Below are positions 44,412-51,918 of a stretch of DNA of 64,000 nt, piece after piece. Position 1 is the first letter of the stretch. The number at the start of each line of letters is the position of its first letter. Source of the DNA: WRGT01 sp964450405 (GTDB lineage Bacteria; Spirochaetota; UBA4802; UBA5550); NCBI GenBank assembly GCA_964450405.1, contig CAYVCQ010000003.1:62001-126000 (forward strand). Direction: 5' to 3'. The notes under the pieces are model-generated. The model was not told the DNA's origin and ran no database searches. It saw only the letters and a program-made list of their open reading frames with translations. Made by a program: the position numbers and the translations under genes.

Positions 44412-45467
44412 ATGAAAATCGCAATAGCAATGAGCGGTGGTATTGATTCATCTGTAACTGCTGTGATGCTAAAAAATCAGGGGCATGACGTTATTGGAAT
44501 AACAGCAAGATTTCTCCCTGAATCGGAAATCAACGATCCTGTTTATAATACAGCAGTTACTGATGCAAAAAAAATTGCATCTCTCTATAATTTCCCTCAT
44601 TATGAATTTAATTTTTCAAAAATTTTTCAGGAGTATGTGATTGATTATTTCTGTACAGAATATCTCTCAGGTAAAACTCCAAATCCATGTGTAGTTTGCA
44701 ACAGATACATAAAATTCTCTGAACTTATAAAAGCAGCAGAGGAACTTGGATGTGATACGATTGCCACCGGTCACTATGCGATTAAAAAAGAAAACACTGG
44801 AAGATTTTACCTTTCAATGTCCCCGGATCATTCCAAAGATCAATCATATTTTTTATATATGCTTACACAGGAACAACTTGCTAAATCTATCTTTCCACTT
44901 GGAATGATGACTAAAAGTGATATACGGAAATTTGCTGCAGAAATAAATCTCCCATTAAAAGATAAAGCCGACAGTCAGGAAATTTGTTTTATTCCAGATA
45001 ATGAATATATTCCTTTTCTGGAAAAATATACCGGCACAAATCCCCAACCTGGGAATATTTTAAACTCCGCCGGAAATGTTTTAGGCAGGCATAATGGAAT
45101 TTACCGTTATACCATCGGACAAAGACGCGGCATGGGGATTGCAGCTCCTGAACCGCTATATGTTACTGCTATAGATTCTGTAAATAATGTGATCATTGCC
45201 GGCCCTAAAGATGAACTCCTTATTAAATATCTCGAAACTAAAAATTGTTTTCACATGAAATATGAGATCACCGGCGAAGTCAAAGTTATGATCAAGTCAA
45301 GATCAACTCAGAGACCTGTGGAAGGATTGGTGACACGGATTGATGACAGGTTTAGGGTTGCATTCACTGAACCACAGATAGGAATCTCCCCTGGACAGTC
45401 TGCTGTATTTTATGATCTGGAAAATGACGTTATCGGAGGCGGGATAATTGACAAGGCTTATAACTAG
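44412..45467 (+). CDS. mnmA: tRNA-specific 2-thiouridylase
   Basis: 351 residues. It adds sulfur to U34 of Lys, Glu and Gln tRNAs. IAMSGGIDSSVTAVML is the PP-loop for ATP. NPCVVCNRYIKF near residue 98 holds the catalytic Cys, TGHYAIK follows, and DSQEICFIPDN near 193 the second Cys that takes the persulfide. YRYTIGQRRGMGIA opens the C-terminal tRNA-binding domain. The gene starts directly after the radical SAM stop codon, so the two are coupled. It converges with xer across a repeat element. Confidence 0.95.
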   Translation: MKIAIAMSGGIDSSVTAVMLKNQGHDVIGITARFLPESEINDPVYNTAVTDAKKIASLYNFPHYEFNFSKIFQEYVIDYFCTEYLSGKTPNPCVVCNRYIKFSELIKAAEELGCDTIATGHYAIKKENTGRFYLSMSPDHSKDQSYFLYMLTQEQLAKSIFPLGMMTKSDIRKFAAEINLPLKDKADSQEICFIPDNEYIPFLEKYTGTNPQPGNILNSAGNVLGRHNGIYRYTIGQRRGMGIAAPEPLYVTAIDSVNNVIIAGPKDELLIKYLETKNCFHMKYEITGEVKVMIKSRSTQRPVEGLVTRIDDRFRVAFTEPQIGISPGQSAVFYDLENDVIGGGIIDKAYN

Positions 45468-45475
45468 ACTTCTTT

Positions 45476-45634
45476 TTTTGCCACAGAGGCACAGAGACAC
45501 GGAGAAAGGTTTTTTTTATAAAATCAAGGATACCCCTCTCCTCATTTTTAATTGATGATTGATATCAAACTAAACAAAAAAATTCACGAAATAAACAGCT
45601 ATCCCTCTGTGTCTCCGTGCCTCTGTGGTAAATT
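45476..45634. repeat. Terminal-inverted-repeat element (CCACAGAGGCAC...)
   Basis: CCACAGAGGCACAGAGACAC at 45481 faces GTGTCTCCGTGCCTCTGTGG ending at 45629; the arms are about 26 bp with two mismatches, 150 bp end to end. The interior is AT-rich and non-coding. It lies between two converging genes and could double as a terminator. Very similar repeats occur, to my memory, in unrelated bacteria. Confidence 0.7.
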
Positions 45635-45677
45635 TTCCTCTTTAAAGTCCTATATCCGCTGTATTTTAATTCAGATA

Positions 45678-46628
45678 CTAATCTTTTTTTTCATTTTTCC
45701 CTGAATGAGGATGGAACTGATCATAAACTTTCTTTAATCTTGCTTTTGTGGTATGAGTGTACACCTGAGTTGTTGAAAGACTCTTATGACCCAGCATCTC
45801 CTGAACCGCCCTGATATCTGCTCCGTTATTAAGAAGCTCAGTGGCAAAGCTGTGCCTCAGTGTATGAGGTGATAGTTTATGAGAAAGTCCCGTTGCAGCA
45901 GCTCTCTTCATAACCAGGTTATACATGCCTTTGACAGATATACCTTTACCGAACTTGTTTACAAATATGAATTCAGACTTGATTGTAAATTTTTGATCTC
46001 TTTCGTGAAGATATTTTTTAAGAAGTACCGCTGTTTCTGTTGTGAGAAACAGCATTCTTTCAACACTACCCTTCCCGGAAACTTTTAATCTGCCCAATTC
46101 AAGATCAAGGTCAACAAGCAAAGACCCTGATAATTCAGATATCCTTGCTCCGGTAGAATAGAAAAGTGAAATTGCAGCTTTATCTCTTAGATCAAAAAAA
46201 TCATTTATTGGAAAATCTGTAAGCTCATCATACTCTTTGAGATAAAGGAACTTTGGAAGTCTTTTCTCTTTTTTGGGGAATATAAGTTTTTTAGAGGGAT
46301 TATCCGGTATGAATTCTTTCCGGTGTAGATAGGTAAAAAATGATTTTATAACTGCTACTTTTCTTTCTATCGATGATCTCTTTAATCCACGGTCAAAGCA
46401 GTATTCAAGAAAACTCCGCAAATCACTTACTGTAACTGTTAAAATATCCGGTTCTTCATTTGAAATAATACAATCGAGTTCGTAATAATCTTTAAATTCA
46501 TCAACTACTTTTCCGTTAAAAAAATCTACTAACTGCAGAAGATCAGTTCTATAATCTCCTGCAGTATTGGATGAATAATTCTTTTCATAAGTTATATAAT
46601 CAAGAAAAGAATCTATAAGATTATACAT
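45678..46628 (-). CDS. Tyrosine recombinase of the XerC/XerD type
   Basis: 316 residues. The N-terminal SAM-like domain (LIDSFLDYITYEKNYSSNTA) binds the core site. The catalytic residues are readable: GARISELSG (Arg, about 158), SPHTLRHSFATELL (His-x2-Arg, about 250), LGHKSLSTTQVYTH (His and the nucleophile Tyr, about 290). It resolves chromosome dimers at dif in the usual case. Its ATG overlaps the topA stop by one base (TAATG), a common dprA-topA-xer order. A 25-residue insert near residue 45-70 is unlike E. coli XerC/D. C or D identity is not clear. Confidence 0.88.
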   Translation of the reverse strand: MYNLIDSFLDYITYEKNYSSNTAGDYRTDLLQLVDFFNGKVVDEFKDYYELDCIISNEEPDILTVTVSDLRSFLEYCFDRGLKRSSIERKVAVIKSFFTYLHRKEFIPDNPSKKLIFPKKEKRLPKFLYLKEYDELTDFPINDFFDLRDKAAISLFYSTGARISELSGSLLVDLDLELGRLKVSGKGSVERMLFLTTETAVLLKKYLHERDQKFTIKSEFIFVNKFGKGISVKGMYNLVMKRAAATGLSHKLSPHTLRHSFATELLNNGADIRAVQEMLGHKSLSTTQVYTHTTKARLKKVYDQFHPHSGKNEKKD

Positions 46629-48862
46629 TACTGTTCTGCATCTTCTTCCGGGACTTCAACTACAGTTACTTCGTCAAGGAGTTCGACTTTAAATCCGCAA
46701 TCAACATTGAAGCAAATAAGCTCTTCTCCTCGTCCCTTTATTTTTTTTGTAAATAAAAGTTTTCCGCATTTTGGACATTCTTTATCTGAAGGAGTATCCC
46801 GTGTAATAAAATCACAATCAGGATAATTACTGCATCCAAAGAATCCTCCTCTTCTACCGCCTGCGCCTCTCTTGACAACGTTACCTTCGCACTTCGGACA
46901 TTTACCAAGAGGTAGAGATTTCGCATTTCTGCACTCCGGGAATCCGGCGCAGGCCAGAAAAAATCCGAATCGTCCAAGTTTTTTCATCATTTTATTTCCG
47001 CACTTTTCGCACACATGCTCGGTCTCTTCATCAAGGATTCCCTTCATCTCTGCAATATTGATTCCCGCAAGATCGACCATATCTTTAAAAGGAGTATAAA
47101 AATCTCCCAGCATCTCTACCCAGTTTGCTTCTGATGCCTCTACCTTATCGAGTTTCTCTTCCATCGCTGCTGTAAAATCTATTGACACAAGAGATCCGAA
47201 GTGTTCCGTCATGATATTATTTACTATTTTTCCAAGAAGTGTCGGAACAAGTTGTTTTCCGGAACGAGTTATATAATATCTCCTGATAAGAGTATCAATC
47301 GTCGGTGCATAAGTTGATGGTCTTCCTATTCCCGATTCCTCAAGAAATTTAACAAGCGAAGCATCATTAAATCTCGGTGGAGGTGTAGTAAAATGCTGTT
47401 CCGGTTTAAACTCAGCCACTTCGACAGTATCACCTTCTTTAAGAGCAGGAATGGAATTTTTTTCAGACTTGCTCAGTTTTTCGATCTCTGTAAATCCTGA
47501 AAATAAAACTTTGTTTCCTGTTGCTCTGAAAAGTGTATCAGCACAGCCAAGGTTAACAGTGAGCGATTCAGTCACCTCTGGCGTCATCTGGCAGGCAATA
47601 AATCTTCGCCAGATAAGATCATACAGTCTGTACTGATCCCTTGTTAAATCAGCTTTAATAGAATCGGGAGTTTTATTTACATCAGCAGGTCTTATCGCCT
47701 CATGCGCATCCTGTGAATTTTTTTTAAGTTTATAAATATTCGGAGTTTCGGGGAGATATTCAGGTTTGAAATTAGCCGAAATATAATCTCTCGCCATGGC
47801 TATAGCACTATCAGAGATTCTGGTTGAGTCAGTTCTCATATATGTAATAAGTCCAGTGGGACCAGTTCCGGTGATATCTATCCCTTCATATAACTGCTGT
47901 GCCACTATCATTGTTTTCTTTGAAGTAAAACCGAGTCTGTTCACAGCATCCTGCTGAAGTTTACTTGTTATATACGGAGGAGGAGCCTTTCGCTTTCTCT
48001 CCTGAGTCTTTATCTCTGTTACAGTGAGATCTTTGCCGGTTACATTTTTTACAACTGCATCCATCTCACTTTTATTTTTTATTTTAATTTTTTCATTGTT
48101 TGAGTGAGTAAGCATGCTTATAAATTTCTTATTATGAGATGAGCACTCGGCTTCAAGAGTCCAGTACTCCTGAGGAATAAATAGATCTATCTCATTTTCT
48201 CTGTCTGTGATAACTTTAAGCGCCGCAGATTGAACCCGTCCGGCAGACAAGCCTCTCTTAACTTTTTTCCATAGAAGCGGACTTATAGAATAACCTACAA
48301 TCCGGTCAAGAAATCTTCTAGCCTGCTGAGCATTCACAAGATCGATATCGATCTCTCTTGGATGAGCAACTGCCTCTTTTACGGCAGCTTCCGTAATTTC
48401 ATTAAACTCAATTCTTTTTATATTGCTGTTCTTTCCCGAAAGAGCATTGGAGAGATGCCATGAAATTGCCTCCCCTTCACGGTCAGGGTCAGTGGCCAGA
48501 AGAACATTTGTGACCTGTCCGGCCTGTTTTTTTAATTCATTTAATATCTTAGCCTTTCCTCTGATTGTTATATATTCAGGTTTAAAGTTGTTATCAACAT
48601 CGATGGCAAGCCGTGATTTCGGAAGATCAATTATATGACCAACAGAGGAGGAAATTATATATTTGTCACCAAGATACTTATTAATAGTCTTTGCTTTAGA
48701 TGGTGACTCAACAATAACCAATGTTTCTGGTTTATTTTTGGATATTTTCGCTTTGGATTTCAAATCAACAGTAACCGTTGCTTTGGATGCTTTTTTGACT
48801 TTTTTTGCCTTAGACGGTAATTCCAAAATAACCTGTGTTTCAGGTTTTATTTTTTTTGCCAT
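46628..48862 (-). CDS. topA: DNA topoisomerase I
   Basis: 744 residues. A type IA enzyme that relaxes negative supercoils. LVIVESPSKAKTINKYLG begins the Toprim domain at about residue 48, ATDPDREGEAISWHL holds its acidic triad, and GLITYMRTDSTRIS the active Tyr near 342. Three C-terminal zinc ribbons follow (CEKCGNK, CPKCEGN, CPKCGKL pairs). The first 47 residues are unusual: they contain two degenerate copies of the Toprim start (PETQVILELPSKAKK and TVTVDLKSKAK). AAGGAAG precedes the first ATG, so the extension is probably made. Cotranscribed with xer. Confidence 0.95.
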   Translation of the reverse strand: MAKKIKPETQVILELPSKAKKVKKASKATVTVDLKSKAKISKNKPETLVIVESPSKAKTINKYLGDKYIISSSVGHIIDLPKSRLAIDVDNNFKPEYITIRGKAKILNELKKQAGQVTNVLLATDPDREGEAISWHLSNALSGKNSNIKRIEFNEITEAAVKEAVAHPREIDIDLVNAQQARRFLDRIVGYSISPLLWKKVKRGLSAGRVQSAALKVITDRENEIDLFIPQEYWTLEAECSSHNKKFISMLTHSNNEKIKIKNKSEMDAVVKNVTGKDLTVTEIKTQERKRKAPPPYITSKLQQDAVNRLGFTSKKTMIVAQQLYEGIDITGTGPTGLITYMRTDSTRISDSAIAMARDYISANFKPEYLPETPNIYKLKKNSQDAHEAIRPADVNKTPDSIKADLTRDQYRLYDLIWRRFIACQMTPEVTESLTVNLGCADTLFRATGNKVLFSGFTEIEKLSKSEKNSIPALKEGDTVEVAEFKPEQHFTTPPPRFNDASLVKFLEESGIGRPSTYAPTIDTLIRRYYITRSGKQLVPTLLGKIVNNIMTEHFGSLVSIDFTAAMEEKLDKVEASEANWVEMLGDFYTPFKDMVDLAGINIAEMKGILDEETEHVCEKCGNKMMKKLGRFGFFLACAGFPECRNAKSLPLGKCPKCEGNVVKRGAGGRRGGFFGCSNYPDCDFITRDTPSDKECPKCGKLLFTKKIKGRGEELICFNVDCGFKVELLDEVTVVEVPEEDAEQ

Positions 48863-49113
48863 TTCTTCCTTTCCAGTTGGTTTATATTTTTAACAAACAT
48901 TCGTATCTGGAATTATTTGTCAAATAATTCTTTTTTTAACAGTTTTCGAACATTGTTAATACCTATAAACTGACAGAAACTTGATTTTACCTCATTTATA
49001 GAGAGACGAAACAAAGTTTTACTGCATTTTTCTCTAAAAACGAATCATTTACTTAATATTCTTTAATTTATCGAGTTTCCGCTATAATATAATTACCTCC
49101 AGTTATTTTTAAT

Positions 49114-50322
49114 CTACATTTTATACAATTTGTTCCCTTTTCTTGCAATATATCCGGAAATTTCAAGAAGAGTTATTCCCTGATTGACCTCCTCTACTGA
49201 GAAATTGTTTTTTCTAATAAAATCATCAACTTCGATAAATCCATCCTCCAGATTGGCAAGTATACTAATTTCTATTTTACCTGTAAAATCATGAAGAATT
49301 TTGTTCTCTACTGCAATCTCATCCTCAACATCTTTTTTTTCTGTATCAGTGATTTTTTTATTAATACATTTTTTATTTTCAACTTCATAAATTACCGGTA
49401 TCTCCAAACTGCCTGAAGTGGATTGAAAATCAATATCCGAAAAAAGATCGTTCATATTGGTAAAAATATGCGCTCCCTGTTTTATAAGTTCATGACATCC
49501 TCCATATTTTTCATCAAATGCATTTCCCGGACATACCATGAGATCTCTATTCTGCTCTATGGCATATCTTGCCGTAATCATTGCTCCGCTTTTAATCGGT
49601 GCCTGTATCACTATTACGGACTCTGACAATCCGCTTATTATCCGGTTTCTTCTGGCAAAGGTCCATTTTTGTGCAGTGCCGATTCCTGGAGGATACTCTG
49701 AAACAACCGTAGAATTTTTTGATTCTAATATCAATTTGTAAATATCCAGGTTTTTAGCCGGATAGATTGTATCAACTCCACCAGGAAGTACCGCCACAGT
49801 CCTCCCTCCAGCAAGTAACGCTCCCATATGTGCGTGGCGATCAATACCGAGAGCCATTCCACTAACAATTGTGCATCCCAGAGTTGAAGCGCTTCCTGAT
49901 ATTCTTTGAGTTATCTCCTCAGATTTTTCGTCGGAATTTCTGGTACCTACAATTGAAATCATTTTACCCGCCGGGATAGTTCCCAGTAAATATAAAACCA
50001 GCGGAGGATTATGAATTTCTTTTAGCAGAGATGGATACTCTGTATCCCATATAGTCAGGATTCTGATGTTTTTCTTCAGACAACTCTCAAAAATCAGTTC
50101 CGAGGCTTTAACCGGATCCCTGGAATACTTCTGGTGAATTATATCCTGAGTTATCAGTTGATCACAGGAAATTCTACTTAAAATTGATCCGGGGTGAATT
50201 GACTGTGTTTTCCAGAGGCCGAGTTTTGAAGGAGAGGAAAGAATTGAAAGCATCAAAGCTGATTTTAATATATCTTCCATTATTATACCGCATACAATTA
50301 ATTTCTGACATCTGTTATTCAT
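49114..50322 (-). CDS. dprA: DNA processing protein DprA (Smf)
   Basis: 402 residues. It loads RecA on incoming single-stranded DNA in transformation; many non-competent species also keep it. ISIVGTRNSDEKSEEITQRI, GCTIVSGMALGIDRHAHMGA, TVAVLPGGVDTIYPAKN and SGAMITARYAIEQNRDLMVCPG are the Rossmann-like DprA core (about 125-310). The C-terminal 70 residues form a winged-helix-like domain (FIEVDDFIRKNNFSVEEVNQ). A second ATG at 50280 (MEDILKSALML) fits the usual family start better, but neither has a strong ribosome site. It lies 251 bases before topA. Confidence 0.9.
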   Translation of the reverse strand: MNNRCQKLIVCGIIMEDILKSALMLSILSSPSKLGLWKTQSIHPGSILSRISCDQLITQDIIHQKYSRDPVKASELIFESCLKKNIRILTIWDTEYPSLLKEIHNPPLVLYLLGTIPAGKMISIVGTRNSDEKSEEITQRISGSASTLGCTIVSGMALGIDRHAHMGALLAGGRTVAVLPGGVDTIYPAKNLDIYKLILESKNSTVVSEYPPGIGTAQKWTFARRNRIISGLSESVIVIQAPIKSGAMITARYAIEQNRDLMVCPGNAFDEKYGGCHELIKQGAHIFTNMNDLFSDIDFQSTSGSLEIPVIYEVENKKCINKKITDTEKKDVEDEIAVENKILHDFTGKIEISILANLEDGFIEVDDFIRKNNFSVEEVNQGITLLEISGYIARKGNKLYKM

Positions 50323-50409
50323 AAGTCTCTTCTGTATTAATACGTCTGTAGCGGAAAAATTTTAAAAAAAAAGATACCTTGTTAATTAATTTATACTTTA
50401 ATATTTTTA

Positions 50410-50438
50410 TTGCATATTTTATAATTTGTAGATATAAT
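50410..50438 (+). promoter_or_regulatory. Promoter of the HD-GYP/cyclase operon
   Basis: TTGCAT (50410-50415), 17-base spacer, TATAAT (50433-50438). Transcription from about 50445 would give a leader near 248 bases before the ATG at 50693, long for this window. Confidence 0.6.
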
Positions 50439-50499
50439 ATAGATAATATGTGAAAAATTCTTAACCATTTCCAGTGCACTATTTCGTTGTTTAAAACTG

Positions 50500-50670
50500 T
50501 TTACCGGTTTTTTTCTGAGTAATTGCTTATTAAATAGCAACTGTTTAACTGAGCAGAATTACTAGTTAAAAAGAAGCTCAGTAAACGCAACCTAGTAATC
50601 TCTGTTTCAACGGATGCAAACCGTGTATCCAGGTTTTTGTTACTCAAAAAAAATTAGCTGAGTATTTACA
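50500..50670 (+). ncRNA. Structured leader with competing helices (candidate regulatory RNA)
   Basis: Four helices can be read. P1: TGAGTAA (50516-50522) with TTACTCA (50640-50646). P2: GTTTA-ACTGAGC (to 50554) with GCTCAGT-AAAC (50576-50586). P3: AACCT (50589-50593) with AGGTT (50631-50635). P4: GGATGCA (50612-50618) with TGTATCC (50624-50630). The 3' strand of P1 can instead pair with TGAGTA at 50659-50664, near the start codon. Mutually exclusive helices are how riboswitches work, but I match it to no known class. Confidence 0.35.
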
Positions 50671-50692
50671 TAAAATAAATAAAGTTAGATAT

Positions 50693-51916
50693 ATGAAAGA
50701 AAACGATAAACTAAAAGAGATAATCAGACTCGGATCCGAAATTAACACAGTTCAGGATCTCGACATACTGCTTGAGCGAATACTTTTTGAAACAAGAAAT
50801 ATTGCCAATGCCGATGCAGGAACAATTTATATAAAAAATAAAGATGATCTTGTCTTTACACATGCTCAGAACAAAACCCTTTCAGACAGACTTCCCGAAG
50901 GAAAAAAACTTCTCTACTCCACATTTAAACTACCGATAACACAAAAATCCCTGTCGGGATATGCTGCATTGACCGGTGAAACTATTATCGAGCAGGATGT
51001 TTATTCTATTGCGGATAAGCCTTATGGATTTGATAAATCATTTGATGAGAAAACAGACTATAGAACTAAATCGGTAATGACGATTCCTCTAAAAAATGAA
51101 AGAAATGATGTTTTGGGCGTAATGCAGATAATTAATCCTATAAATAAAAAGCATGAAATCACCGGTTTCAGCGATAATGACATTCTTTATGTTCAGCATT
51201 TCGCCGGCATGGCAAGTATGGTAATACAGAAGGCTCAGATGACCCGTGCTCTCATTTTAAGAATGATACAAATGGCTGAGATGAGAGACCCTAAAGAGAC
51301 TGGAGCTCATGTAAACAGGGTAGCCTCCTACTCTGTTGAGATGTATGAGGCTTGGGCGAAAAGAAAAGATATTCCGCTCAAAGAGATAGAATCAAACAGA
51401 GATATACTCAGAATGGCGGCCATGCTTCATGATTTAGGAAAAGTTGCAATATCAGATCTAATCCTGAAAAAACCGGCTAAATTTTCCCGTGAAGAGTTTG
51501 AAATCATGAAAACTCACACTTATCAGGGTGCACGGATATTTTATTATCCTCAATCTAAAGTAGATGAGATGGCAAGAGAGGTTGCTCTTACTCATCATGA
51601 AAACTGGGACGGGACAGGTTATCCGGGTCACGTTGATATTCTTACAGGTGAGGCATTAAAAAAAGATGTAATAGGCAATCCTCTCCCACTTAAAGGCGAA
51701 GAGATACCATTATTCGGACGAATTGTTGCAATAGCCGATGTATATGACGCATTATCTTCAAAAAGAGTTTACAAGGAATCGTGGGAAGAAATCGAAGTCT
51801 TCAATGAGATAAGAGCTTTGTCAGGGATAAAATTTGATCCTGAACTTGTTGATGTTTTCTTTGAGTGCATTGATGTAATCAGATCTATCAGGGAAAAATA
51901 CCCGGAGAGCGAATAA
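50693..51916 (+). CDS. GAF and HD-GYP domain protein (probable cyclic-di-GMP phosphodiesterase)
   Basis: 407 residues. A GAF sensor domain (about 20-180; LLERILFETRNIANADAGTI, KSVMTIPLKNERNDVLGVMQ) precedes an HD-GYP domain. AAMLHDLGKVAISDLIL holds the HD pair near residue 245, HHENWDGTGYPG near 300 the GYP motif, and IVAIADVYDALSSKRVYK the last conserved block. HD-GYP proteins hydrolyse cyclic di-GMP. A 20-residue insert follows the GYP motif (DILTGEALKKDVIGNPLPLK). No membrane segment. The next gene, an adenylate cyclase, starts two bases after its stop, so both nucleotide signals would be set together. A structured leader lies upstream. Confidence 0.92.
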   Translation: MKENDKLKEIIRLGSEINTVQDLDILLERILFETRNIANADAGTIYIKNKDDLVFTHAQNKTLSDRLPEGKKLLYSTFKLPITQKSLSGYAALTGETIIEQDVYSIADKPYGFDKSFDEKTDYRTKSVMTIPLKNERNDVLGVMQIINPINKKHEITGFSDNDILYVQHFAGMASMVIQKAQMTRALILRMIQMAEMRDPKETGAHVNRVASYSVEMYEAWAKRKDIPLKEIESNRDILRMAAMLHDLGKVAISDLILKKPAKFSREEFEIMKTHTYQGARIFYYPQSKVDEMAREVALTHHENWDGTGYPGHVDILTGEALKKDVIGNPLPLKGEEIPLFGRIVAIADVYDALSSKRVYKESWEEIEVFNEIRALSGIKFDPELVDVFFECIDVIRSIREKYPESE

Positions 51917-51918
51917 CA

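Noticed and set aside
50500..50670. Known cyclic di-GMP riboswitch (class I or II), T-box or 6S RNA
   Set aside because: The conserved core strings of those RNAs as I remember them are not present, so only an unassigned structured leader is claimed.
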